The notes under the pieces: generated by a model
The model's input: only the letters and a program-made list of their open reading frames with translations
The model's database searches: none
What the model was told of the DNA's origin: nothing
Assembly (NCBI GenBank): GCA_050084985.1
Contig: JBITNC010000001.1
Coordinates: 81,902,001-81,966,000, forward strand
Length of the DNA stretch: 64,000 bases
From: Nageia nagi
Taxonomy: Eukaryota > Pinophyta
Direction of reading: 5' to 3'
Shown here: positions 34,801-46,879 of the stretch, piece after piece
Layout of the letters: each line of letters begins with the position of its first letter
How positions within the stretch are numbered: the stretch's first letter is position 1
Position numbers and translations under genes: made by a program

Positions 34801-35094
34801 GTTAGTAAGAAGGCAGGCACCTTTTAGCACCAAACCTTGGTCTATTGCTTGGAAGCTCCATCCAACTTCATGATAAATATCATAATGAATGCTCCTAACA
34901 ATATATTGTTGTTATATTCTAGGCAAAATTTACCAAAATATTTGCTAATACCATAAAAGGTTAGAAAGAAAAATAATTGTAACAATAATATATTTTAATT
35001 AAATTTTCTAAAGAATGAAGAGGGTAGGAGGTCACTTTATTTTTACCTTACAAGAATGAAGATGAATATCCAAATATGAAGCCTTCAAGAATGC

Positions 35095-35108
35095 CTCTAG
35101 ATACCAAT
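35095..35108 (-). promoter_or_regulatory. primer-binding site beside the orphan LTR
   Basis: Minus strand TTGGTATCTAGAGGC, one base from the initiator-Met consensus in its first eight positions. The 214 bp between it and the LINE hold no frame. Confidence 0.65.
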
Positions 35109-35608
35109 TGAAGGGAACAAGCCTAAATGACTAAATTTCTATTCTACCAAGATCACATGAAAGCTATCTAAAACATCATCACAATAGCATATACATAATA
35201 GCCAATCTCACAAATTTTGTATCATATGTAAAGTGGTTCCTCTCATGGAATAGAGTACATCCACTAAATTAAGATATTCTTATTCTTAAAGAACACTCTT
35301 TTACTAGACCTCTTTCTTACTTCTCTTAACAATCCTAGATGATAACTTTGTTACAAAATTAAGTGAATAACCAAGAGGGGAGGCCCTCTATTTATAGACA
35401 ACAATCATCCCTTGTATCATCCTTTTAACCAGTGTACAATTTCATGACATGATTCACTCTTTTACCCAATGGGCATGCTCATGACATGGAGTGTAGGATA
35501 AGTTAAATTATCTTATTCATAAATAATTTAAAGGCATATAGGGATGCTTTTACATATTAGTGAATTTACATGAAGAGACCTTACACTAATGCATTATGCA
35601 TTCCAACA
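35109..35608 (-). repeat. orphan LTR, same family as 8214-8707
   Basis: 500 bp starting TGAAGGGAAC and ending GCATTCCAACA, with a minus-strand TATA box (CTATAAATAG, 35388-35397) about 280 bp from the primer-binding edge. It would be the 5' LTR of a minus-strand element whose body was split by the LINE; the copia remnant at 22.6-26.3 kb is a candidate body. No 3' partner is seen. Confidence 0.65.
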
Positions 35609-36199
35609 TTTTTTTATTGGTGAGTTATCATTTTATAGTTTGTGCTTTGGTCCATGAATTGAATTTATCTTTTTCGAGGACAAAAAGAGAGTAGACTATG
35701 TGGGTTGATTGAGACTATAGCAGGATATTACCATGACATCAATGAGAGTCATGATAGACACAAAGATTTCCATGGAGGGAGGTAGGATTTTGTAAAAATC
35801 CTCCTTTTTAATTTGTTAATAAAATTAATTAAATGAGAAAAATAATTCATAGAAAATATTATATTAGAGCTAAAACTAGTTTTATAGTTTTAACTTGAGT
35901 TTTTTATAGTTTAAAAAGTTAGATTTTATTTTATTTTTTAGAAATTTGGAGATGTAGTTGTTGTCTAAGGTTGAATCGCATGCATTTAAGTCTTAAGTGT
36001 GTGTGACTAGGGAAGTCATGCTAGGGTTTTTAGCTAATTATGTGCTATATTCTAAAGGATAGAATCATGAGTGATCATTAAGAGGTACTCATGAAAGAAA
36101 AGTATCGCATGATGATTTTTGAAAATCACCCACAACTTGAAAAATTAATTAATTTAATTTTTAATGGTTTTTTAAGTATTCTAAGTGGAGTATATTTTT
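35609..36199. other. non-coding sequence
   Basis: No domain found. Lies between the orphan LTR and the PMD pseudogene. Confidence 0.4.
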
Positions 36200-38356
36200 A
36201 TGTGTTTTGTAGGCTAGTGATATTTTTGGGTCACGAGCACACTATCCAAACATACTAGACAAGGTCCAAGAAGATGTGACATGGGAAGATCATAAATTAC
36301 TATAGGGATTTGGATTTGGCATTAGTTCATTTATGAGATGTATGCACTATGAGTTACCCCTCATGGTCTCTTTATTTGAGCTTTGGGATACCATGATGCT
36401 GAATTTTCACTTATTAATGGATGAGATTACACTTATTATCGATGATATTTATCAGTTATACTAGTTTCCCATTTGAGGATAGAGGACTAGATAGTTGATT
36501 TATTAGAATCAAATGCAAAAATAGATGGTGTGATTATATGGTGATGCAAAGGTGATAACTATTTATGATAATGTCAATTCTTATGGTATTGTATATCATG
36601 CTTTATGATTGAGTGAACCTAAAGGGAGTCGATTGTATACTTATTTAAGGAGTTCTATCTTGTGTTATGCTCTCCTTAATTCAAGTGGGAAGTTTCCTTA
36701 GAACTTACTCAATGTTGTAGAAGATATATTAGAGTAACAAATAGTTTTTTCTTGGGTATTGAATCTACTGGTACAATGTTATAGAGAGTTATTCTTATAC
36801 ACATAGGGGAAAAGGTTTGGCTTGATTATGGTGATCAATCTGCAGGTATGGTCATACGAGCATATTATAGTCGCTCATTTGAGGGGTATACCAAATACAA
36901 GGTTTACACAATAGTATGATTATCCAATAACGATTAGATGGTGGAGGGAGGATTATTACATTCACCCTGATGTTGATATTATTTGAGATGTAGATTATTA
37001 TCATGATGTTTTAAATAGATTGTTGAAAAGGAACATCTAATGGAGAACTTATTTATCTTATCCAATATAGAAGGAGGCTACCATGGAGTAGTGCGTTCCA
37101 CCTTCTCTTGAGCTCTTTCAAAGATAGGGGATAGTGTCAATTGTTGTGGTACTTATTTTAGTATATTATTCAAAGCTAGGCCTACTTAATGAGGCAAATA
37201 TGGATATTACAGATGGTGATGATGTATAGTGCATAAAGGAGTATATTGCATGATGGATGGTGTAGATGGAGAAGGAGGAAGATAAGAGGCATGTGAGGAA
37301 CCATGTAGAGGGTACCTCAAATATGGGTGGGGTTGGCCTTGATGTAGAGATATAGGAGGAGGACCATCTATATTGTATGATGGGTGGTGTAGATGGAGGA
37401 GGAGGAAGATAAGAGGCATGTGAGGAACCATGTAGAGGGTACCTCAAACATGGGTGGGGTTGGCCTTGGTGTAGAGATATAGGAGGAGGACCATCTATAA
37501 TTCCTAGTGCATGAGCCTAAGTAAATGGGTTGGAATCATGGGGTTGATATAGATGAGGATGCACTTGTTAAATATGTAGCTATAGGTGGAGGATAGGATA
37601 GGGAATATGTTTCATTGATGTGTACAATGAATGAGCTTTTAGCTACGATCTAGAAGCTCAAGTTTTTACTAGCATAGTCCCAAACACTATTAGGTACATC
37701 TACTCACTAGGTGCAAAGTTTATAGATTTAGCTTCAATAAACACAATAAAGAGGTGATGAAAAGTTATGATATGAAGTTGAGAGAGATCAATATCAATAA
37801 GATTAGGATGTAGAATAGGACATAATGTGATCACTAGTATAGTATAAGTTGTTGGCGAGGGCAAGGGGTAGTATGGGAGTGGGATATTCTAGAGTTGTTG
37901 TAATGGATATATATCAAGAGAGAGATTATTATAGACATATTATGGATGGATGGCTTATAGGATTCCAAATATATCAACTAGGTCAATTGTGTCCAAGAAT
38001 ACCTTTAGGATACAAACCTCCACTTATACTTCACATGCCTTTGCATCTACAAGTGGGACATATGGGAGTGGTAGCATTAATAGGGGGATGAGTGGATATC
38101 ATAGTGGTTATGAATGATGTCCAGTAGGTCACATGTGAGCATTACTTCTTAGAGATACCCTAGGTCAATATCATTGCATGCAATGAGAAGAGAGAGGACC
38201 CTTATAGGTGATGTTGTAGAGGAGTAGGGAGAGTGACAAACATAGGATAAGGGTATTGGTCATACTCATAGTGGAGGAGGTGATATGCAAGATCAGACAT
38301 AGGGTTTTTGCAATCCTAAGAAGATGGATCCTCCTTCACAAGATCCTCAGGAATGA
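36200..38356 (+). pseudogene. plant mobile domain (PMD, aminotransferase-like) protein
   Basis: Plus-strand reading shows ELPLMVSLFELWDTMMLNFH, LLMDEITLIIDDIYQLY and FPI.G, the PMD core (LxxRWxxxTxTFHLxxGEMTITLxDVYxIxxLPIxG). There follow SSILCYALLNSSGKFP, VLNLLVQCYRELFLYT, and WWREDYYIHPDVDI. The C-terminal part is Gly/Asp/Glu-rich, includes a 127-bp tandem duplication, and ends at a stop at 38354-38356. In-frame stops are spread along it. PMD proteins occur as host genes (MAIN/MAIL1) and as extra ORFs in Mutator-like and gypsy elements. Here it lies antisense to and 5 kb downstream of a Tat-type pol, fitting an element-borne copy. Confidence 0.7.
37251..37504. repeat. 127-bp tandem duplication in the PMD gene
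   Basis: TGATGG[AG]TGGTGTAGATGGA starts at 37251 and 37378. The copies differ at about four internal positions, all transitions, so it is recent compared with the gene's decay. The period is not a multiple of three. Confidence 0.93.
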
Positions 38357-41090
38357 TTTGTTATAGCTCCTTTATTAATGAACTTAGTATTATGACATTA
38401 TGACCTTATTATGTTGTTTGTGATGGTGAGATGTATGAAATTTTTTTATTTGATGATGATATATTATATGAATGGATTTTCATGCTCTATATTGTGTTTA
38501 TGTGATGATTTTGATATGTTTTTTACCTTATAATTATTATACATATATGTTATGAATACAAAATATATGGATGTTTGTGTTTGTATTTTTGATTTATTAT
38601 GTACAAGTAATGCTATATGATGTGATTGTTGAAAAAATATTTAAATGATTTTATTATTTAATAAGCATATTTATGTAGGAATTTTAATTTTATGAAGTAA
38701 TATTAAAAATGATGAATGATAAATGAACATATTTTAAGTATGATATAAAATGAAGTATGATTTTTGTGAAATATACGATGAACACAATGATCATGTAAAA
38801 GATATATAATAAATATGATAATATAATATATATAAGATAATGGAATTAGTTAAAATATGATAAATAAAGAAAATATAAATATGGAATAAAGAACAAATGG
38901 ATGTTTAAAATAATTTAATCAAATATTAAAAAAACTAAGGATAATCAAATAAACATAAATAGTAAGAATAGAGATTTGTGGGAATGATGAGTCGAGAAAA
39001 AGTGAAATAAATAATTGAATTTTATAGAAAAATGTAAATAAAAATGATTGATAGATTGTGACAATGATTTAGATAAAACTGATTTAGGGTCAACGTCCAT
39101 TCATGTCCAAAACAAGCTCTTGCTTTTGTGAAATAAAATATATCATTCAATGGCCCCAAATTCCATATATTAAGTTCAAGATGTTGAATACCTAATTTTC
39201 AATCTAGATTATTTACATAATCTCAAACCTTTTTTCATGGAGGTGTAACCATATGTGGATGATTTTTTTTTTCTATTGAGGTGTATTCTTCATTTGGTGG
39301 TATCGATCCATCCACTATTGAGCATAAGATGTTGAATGCTTGGTTACTCAAAAATGTTTACTATTGTAATACCTTACCTTTTCATTAGTAGAGGTGTAGG
39401 TAATTTAGGCCAATATTGATATGAATATCATCATATAATAGCATTCATGTTCATAAAGGATTTAAATCCCAAGTCACTACATGCCCCTTTAGGAATATCT
39501 TCCACGATTACTGAACCAACATGGCATTGTGTAAACAAAGTATGAATTATTCGAAACACATATGTGACCAATATTTTTAAGCTTGTTTTATTACAATGTG
39601 AGATAGTTTTTGAATAATATGGGATGTTTTAGCATACTATGGCCTATGCATAAGATGTCATTTATGTAAACAATATGTTTAAATTTGATGATGAAGTTTG
39701 AAATAATTTAAGGCTAATATGGAATGATTTGGATGTGTTTGTGTATGCAATTATGATGATAAAATTTCACTTGGATTAAATATAATGGTTAATTTTCTAA
39801 ATTCCCAAAGGTAATAACACTTATTGACCTTTCCCTAGGCTTGAGTTAGGCTAGATAATTGCATGAAAAAATGGTTTAGGGATCATATATAAAAGTTGAT
39901 CAAGATGGGAAGCTTTCATGGGAATGCGATTTTTTTTTGGATCAAACTTATGAAAGCAAAGTATATAAATCTTTCCATTGTATGAGATGTATAAAATGTG
40001 TTTCCTTTTCCATTCTACATTCTTAACTCCTTTTCTTTTTAAGGTCAAATTATTGGATAAAAGAAGTCATATTTATTGATAACCTTTTGTTATTATTATT
40101 ATTATTATTTTTTTTGACATATTTTGATACATGCAAAATATATAGTAAGTAGAATATATGTAATTGAATGGGAAATGAGATTGATTTATCATGCAATTTA
40201 TCTAGTTTATATCAAGACTCTAAGTTGATTTGCAAATTGTTACCAATATTTAAGACATATTAGGTAACCAAACAAATCAACCAACTAAAATTTATTCATC
40301 TAATGAAAACTATATGGAGTAAATGAAGAATATTAATATGAACCTATGTAAGAATATAAAATGAAATGTATCATAGAAGAAAATGATAGTATGACCATCT
40401 CATTGTAACATATTGTATTTTTAAAATTTTCAAGTGCATAAACATAATCATAGCTCAACATGTTTAGATGTAATATTCATGAAAGAATTATCTTAAGTAT
40501 CAAGCTTATGAGATTACTAATATATTATTTAAATAAATTAAAAGAGAGAATAATTCTTGCAAGTATCGATATGGTGGATACATAGTAAAATACATCATCC
40601 ATTGATGATCAATCAATGCCAATAAGTCACTCACAATTACATATTCGATTTACTTTTATGTGAGTTAACTCTTAGTAGTTGTATTAATGATCATAGATGA
40701 TATATGATTTTTTATCCAAGATCTGTTTACATATGTTGTAACCATTTAGAATTAGGTAGCATCATTTTTTAAACTAGGCTTTTATTTTTATGGTTTTATC
40801 CATGGCTATCTTAGAAAGATCATTCAACCAAGGATATTGTAAATTCTATTTCAGATGCAGAATGGAGTGCATCTATTGAGAATGAGTCAATATCATCATT
40901 CATATTAAAAATTGTATCATTGGTTTAATTTTAAGTAAGTGACCTCTCACTAGCTTTATTAGTATCAAATGATGACCTAAGCATTCTCTATCATAGGTCT
41001 GTAACCATCATAAATCATGCAGAGTGTCTAATCCAACTATAGTCTTTGGGTAAAGACACATAATATCTAAGTTGGTGGCTCTTCTTTTGA
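38357..41090. other. AT-rich sequence without a gene
   Basis: Very A/T-rich, no domain on either strand. It could be 3' untranslated sequence or LTR of the Tat element whose pol begins at 43.6 kb. Confidence 0.45.
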
Positions 41091-41450
41091 GGTTGTAAGA
41101 ATAACCATAGTGAGGATTTAATTTTTATGGATATAAGAATAACCATGATGGTGATTTGATTTTATGGTTGTAAGCATAACCATGATGAAGCTTATTTTGT
41201 GGTTGTGAGCATACCCATGATGAAGGTTGCTTTTATGGTTGTAAGCATAACTATGATGATGATTGATTTTATGGTTGTAAGGAAAATCATGTTGAAGGTT
41301 TCTTTTATGGCTGTAAACATAACCATGATGCAGGTATATTTTATGGATGTAAGCATAACTGTGATGATGATTTCTTTTATGGATGTAAGCATAAGTGTGA
41401 TTAAAGTTTATTTTATGATTGTAATCATAATCATGCGAAAGTATGATGAG
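41091..41450. repeat. 36-bp minisatellite, about ten copies
   Basis: Units of GGTTGTAAGCATAACCATGA type start at 41091, 41129, 41166, 41201, 41237, 41273, 41309, 41345, 41381 and 41417, so the period is 35-38 and mostly exactly 36. The 12-codon period makes long open frames on both strands (FMVVSITMMMID and MLTSIKETFIMV-like repeats), which I do not take as genes. Confidence 0.95.
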
Positions 41451-43580
41451 AATTTTGTCATTTAACTTCTCTTTTTTTAATATTTTTATTTTTTAAGTTA
41501 ACAAAAGAGTAACACAAATTTAATAAAGAGGATAATGCCTTTGGTGTGGGTACCCACATAGAGAATAAGGAAGTGGAGCTATCCATGGATGGTAAAAAGT
41601 GGGATGGTATGACTATGATTGAGAAAAAAGATGATGGTGCACTAATTGGGAGTTATGTATTATAGGTTTAGGGTATAAGTTAGGTAATAATGGACATATG
41701 TAATAGTGACCAAATGGTTATGGGATCATATAAGAACCATTGTGTATGGGATATTACCATTGTAAAAGGATATAATGACCCTGGTGTGTAGGTAACAATG
41801 ATTGTAAAGGTATATAAGGACCATGATGTATTAGAGGTTGACGTTGCAAGCATAGATATGTTGGTCATGGACCAATATATATGGTTGATGTTGAATGAGA
41901 TAGATTATGATGGGAGGTGGAGGTGAGGTTGGTTTTGGTCAAGGTTTAAATATATGAAATGGATGATGGTGCATAACTAATGAGGTAGGTATAGTACCAA
42001 TTTTTTGTAATGGACATGGAGAAATTGTAAATGGTGGGAGGTCCATCAGAGGAGGTGATAATGGAGGTAGGTAAAAAATTATTAGTAGGGGATATTATTC
42101 TCTAAACATGTAAAATATATCACAATATTTATATGTAGGTGTATATGACTCCTCATTTATCTATTCAATTTCTAGTTGATTGGTATCTATTATATCTACT
42201 ATACAAACAAAAGATTTTGATATGTATTTATATGAGACAAAATCTTATAAAAAATGAAGTTTGATGTTATTGAATCTAATTTTCTTCACTTATGGTATGT
42301 GAGAATAATTATTAATCATAAATCAATGGCTATAATCAAGGAAAATAATTTCTTTTGACATCCTTTATGTGAACCAATGTACAATATCATTGGAAATCAT
42401 AAAGGTATTATTGATGTGCTATAAATAGTACATGTGTGTCTCTTCAAATGTGTAATCTATTACCAACTTTTATCCATAATATGGATAATATGGGTAGAAA
42501 ATATTGATAAAATCAATTTTAGAGTCATCCTTAAGCTATAATTTCTTTGTATTAAACTCAATAATTGATCATGGTCCTTGAATATCAATGGACCATGCAT
42601 TGGTATGATGTTCAAAGTATTTTTGAATCATTATTTGTTGCACTTATGTGGGACATTGAAGAAAATGTCCAATCAATCTATTAGGGAATTTTTGGATCAT
42701 TGTTATATATTTATCCCCTTTATAGCATGGTGCAAAATGGTTCACACACCAATTATACTAAAATGTAGGAGGCTTTTATTCTTTAAATGTTGAGATTCCT
42801 AATTTATGAGTTTCTTCTTGTGATACTTTTTTCTTCCTTGTTGTGTCACCATGAAAAGGAGGTTTAGGAAATATAGATTTTACCTGAAAGACTCTATTCC
42901 ATGTAAATCAAGATTCAAAAGTGTATTATTTGGCATGAACCAAGCTATAAATTAATAAATAAATTTTTCTTATTCAACTTTCTAATTAAACAACTAATCC
43001 AATCTAACCACATGGCAAATAAATATGCATAATTGTACAATCGTCTTACTATGTTATGCTTAAACTTGCCATCAAGGATTATTCTTAAGGTTTATTGATA
43101 TTATCAATATCTACATCATTAAATAAGAATAAATCATTGACATTCAAATAAATATTTACATTATATTCATGCTAATGCATTAAGAAACCTAACCGCATGG
43201 TGAGAATATATTGCTTAATAATATCTCTTTGCATATTCATGGGTAGACAAAGGATATTTATAATTTCTAGTAATGAAAATATTGCAACTTTATGTATGGA
43301 ATCATTTTCCAAATAGCGTGATTGGTGTAGTTGTAATGGCTATCCTCTATGAATAGGAACTGGCCTTGATGGTAAATTAAGGTGCTTGATTCTTTTCTCC
43401 TTATTTATAAAATAATTCTTTGTTAGGAGGATAAGAATATTTGAGTTGAAAGCTTTTAGAAAGCATTGCAAAAATATAAATAAATCTTTTTTAAATTTAA
43501 ATTTTTGTTAGTTACTTTTGTATGCTTTTTTTGTTTTTTGTTTTGTAAGTTATAGGAATGAATTTATGGTGTAGGATTTA
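41451..43580. other. non-coding sequence, likely 3' untranslated region of the Tat element
   Basis: Follows the integrase end on the minus strand. G/T-rich loosely repetitive text at 41560-42060 (ATTGTAAAGGTATATAAGGACCATG and similar phrases) but no clear period. No gene recognised. Confidence 0.45.
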
Positions 43581-43589
43581 TGTGTGAAA

Positions 43590-44860
43590 AAGATAAAAAT
43601 GAGTAGCAATGATTGGTTCTTTCTCCTCAACTCCTTCCACGTTGACTAGATGATAGGCTTCAAATCTATTTTTTTTAACAATAGGAGGACCTAGCCAATT
43701 GGGTGCAAACTTATCTTATAATTGACACTCTTGATGTGAATTTTGTTGATTATCTTTTAGAAAAATATCACCTACTTAAAATTATCATACTTTCACTTTA
43801 TTATCATAAGAGTGCTTGGGTAGACATGCATATGTTGTACAGAAAATATATAATGTACATCTAAGAGAAATAGTTGATCTAAGTGACTTGATCAAAAAGC
43901 TCATTAGTGATGTATTCTTATAAAGATATCTTGAGAGAGGGACTTTTGATTTCAATGGATAGGAAAGCCTATGAACCATAAACTAAAAAAAGGGAGTAGC
44001 ACCTATAAACATATAAATATTGATATGATAATCCCATAAGATTTGAGGGATTTGCTATTTTGAGCAATATACTTTGTATAGTTTATTTGTAACTTTTTTT
44101 TGACCATTTCCTTAAAGATATTATGGAGTGGAGAAGCTATGTTTGATATTGTATCCATTACAAAGGGATTTAACATATTTATTTTTAAATTTTTTATCAT
44201 TATCAATTATAATTTGGAAAATAATATCAAAATGATAAATTATGTAATATTTTATGAATTCATTTATATTGTATCCTTTGTTTGATATTAGGGATGTTTC
44301 TTCAACCAATTTTGTAAAATATTCATTAGTTGTGATTATAAATTTATGTCCTCTAGAGTAAGGATGAGAAATAAAGCAATAAGGTTGAATCCCCATCTAG
44401 ACAAAGGTCAAATATCTTGCATAGATTGTAATGCTTGAGAAGGTTGATTACATAAATGTGCATAATATTCACATATTCATTTCAATTACATTCCATGGTA
44501 GCCTAATAATGTCCCAACCTCATAAGATATTTTATGATTTTGAGTCCACTATAATGATCATATATTTCATTATGTATAAAAGAAATAGCTATTTGGGAGT
44601 CTAGCTACTCAAGGCATCTAAGAAATATTTCATCATATCCATGATAGTAGAGCACATCCCCCAATATACAATAGCAAGAAGATTTTATCTTAAATTCTCA
44701 TTTAGCTGACTTGTTCATGTCCCTAGATTCTACCCCATGTTTAAGTAGGTTGACTAATTAAGTGTACCAAAAGTTTTTATCTTCATCCAAATGGATAAAT
44801 AATATTTGAAGTATCATCAAATTTAATTGATGATTGTTTAATTTGAACTACTTCCACATG
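43590..44860 (-). pseudogene. gypsy integrase
   Basis: Right to left: a decayed HHCC finger (IIKYLMRLGHY.ATME), then core sequence HPYSRGHKFIITTNEYFTKL and EFIKYYIIYHFD, IIIDNDKKF with the second acidic residue, and a weak third block. Next comes LSYPLKSKVPLSRYLYKNT, matching the (V)LPLEIxIPSLR region. The GPY/F module is readable at about 43600-43760: KFAPNWLGPPIVKK, FEAYHLVNVEG, EPI. Stops and shifts are frequent. The protein would insert the element's cDNA. Confidence 0.85.
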
Positions 44861-45455
44861 AATAACTTGTTGATGTGGATTTTAGGGTATAAGGGAACCT
44901 AGAGAAGCCATAATATTTTCAAATCTATTTGTTGATTAGGGTGAGAATTCTATCTCATATTTCTCAAATATTTTAAGAAGGTTCTCTACTACCTTATTAT
45001 AATATTGTAAAAGGGATTCTTTACATTAGAATATGCCCTTGAATTGGTTGATAATCAATAAAGTGTCTCTTCTAAGTTTGATATTTTTTAATTTGGATTT
45101 AATAACTATCTTTAGATCAAGTATCAATGATTTATATTCTACATTATTATTGACGCAAGAGAAATCTAGTCTAAAATGAGTATTACTTGAGGAGTGATGA
45201 AGACAACACCAAAATCTCCTCCTTATTCGTAACTAGAACCATCAAAGTAAATCACCATATCCCAATCATCCTCATGTGAAACTAAGATTTCTACTTCATC
45301 TAACTAAAAGAAATATTCATATGGGAGCTCTATCATAAGAGTCTTATCATCCTCAAAGGGTGCATTTGCAAGGTAATCTATAATGATTAAATCTTAAATG
45401 AATTTCTGACCCATGAATTTTAAATCACATTTAGCTAGGAGCATAATCCATTTTA
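44861..45455 (-). pseudogene. archaeal-type RNase H of the Tat element
   Basis: After the hinge IKWIMLLAKCDLKFM and DYLANAPFEDD comes DWDMVIYFDGSSYE, with the first catalytic Asp. Then VEYKSLILDLKIVIKSKLKN, with the catalytic Glu in E-Y, LLIINQFKG and LLQYYNKVVENLLKIFEKYE. This second RNase H is the mark of Tat elements. One stop follows SSYE and there are frame changes nearby. Confidence 0.85.
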
Positions 45456-46879
45456 TTTTCTGTAACAACTCACCTGATGGCACTATTTGACCTCGAGTAC
45501 TATCAAGGATGTGAATGAATTCATGTTTGAATTATTACTATATGGTGATGAATTTTGAGTGGAGATATTTATCATTTGTGTCAAGTTGATGTTGGCTTCA
45601 AGATTTTGTACGATGCAATTAACAAGTCGACCTAGCAAAGGAACTAAGACAAAGATCCTAGAGAACCAGGATGAGTGATTAAGGGAATAGTTTGGTAAGA
45701 GCAAAAAATTAATTAGCATGGAATTGCTGACAGATTCATAAGGATCCTTCGTAAATCATATAGATGCATAATAAAACTATGTTTTCAAAAATATCTATGT
45801 GAATATGAATGTGCACTAATAAATTTATCTTACAAGATGAAGGGATCATTGCAGGTAATAAATGTGTGTTTAAAAGATTAATGTGTATTTTTAAAAGTTT
45901 ATTTCTTACCTACAAGAAATATTCTATTGATTAAAATTCAAATTTTAACTAAGGACATTGGTAACAATTAATAAAATTTAACTTAGAGATAAGAGATAGC
46001 ACTTATCTTTTCTTCATAATTAGACTACTTTGGCACTTCAAAAAATAATTGAGTTCATAACCCCATCCAATTTATTATTTGAAAATAGGTGCTAATGATT
46101 TGAAATAAAATCTTATAGATGTCTCAAAACTTTTACAAAAATATCAACATCTCCACCTTTAAATATAACTGTGATGAGATGGAACAATAGTTTTTTTCTT
46201 GGAAGGATTAGCCCCATTTGGCCTATAAATATTGAGGACTTTTAGAGGAATAGATATTCTCTTCCATTCTTTCCAAAAACTCTAGTTTAGAGTCCTATGG
46301 AGAAAAGAACCCCCTCCTCTTAAGCTCAGGTACTCTTCCTATTACTTTTTAGACATTTGGTATCAAAAATGCTTGGTTATATTTATTGTAGTTTTATTTG
46401 ATTCTTTATGAAAATAAAGTATTATGGGAAAAGAATTCATTGTAATTTGGTACTCTTACATATGAAGTTTTTGTGCAAATGATTAGAAAAGTTATGTTGC
46501 ATTTATTATCAATAATTTGAAGAAAGACAAGTTCATTTAATTGTTTTACTATTAAAGTACTTTAAAAAAGTTTTCTTTGCAATTATTTGATATTCTTTTA
46601 TGTAGAATTTTCCATAATTATTGAGTTACGCTGTAAAGTATACTTGCATTTATTGTTGTTTGCTAAAATATTTGTGATAGTAATATTATTAAAGTACTTA
46701 AGAGACTTTTGATTAGTATAGGACATGTGAAGTTTTGTACTATCTACCTAATGGTATAGTTAAAGAGAGATAAATCCTTAAATTTGCTGGGTAGTATGGC
46801 AAAACATGACCAGCTTTTACAAGATTTATTAATTTAAAAACTAGACTTCACATCTAGATTTTATATCGTTTCCAAGACT

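Larger units (their letters stand above)
27515..34880 (-). mobile_element. full-length L1-type LINE with 17-bp target-site duplication
   Basis: The 17-mer AACTTCATGATAAATAT occurs at 27515-27531 and 34864-34880 and bounds the element (27532-34863). Reading leftward come ORF1 with a DUF4283 domain, ORF2 with endonuclease, RT and a terminal domain, then a short A-rich tail. The tail reads as T runs at 27537-27547 on the plus strand. This is a classical non-LTR retrotransposon copy, not 5'-truncated. An insertion of about 1.8 kb splits RT. The element landed about 230 bp inside the LTR at 35109. Confidence 0.93.

Noticed and set aside
41091-41450. 36-bp repeats resembling CRISPR repeat length; open frames on both strands
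   Set aside because: The units are directly adjacent with no unique spacers, and the DNA is nuclear plant DNA. The frames follow from the period being divisible by three.
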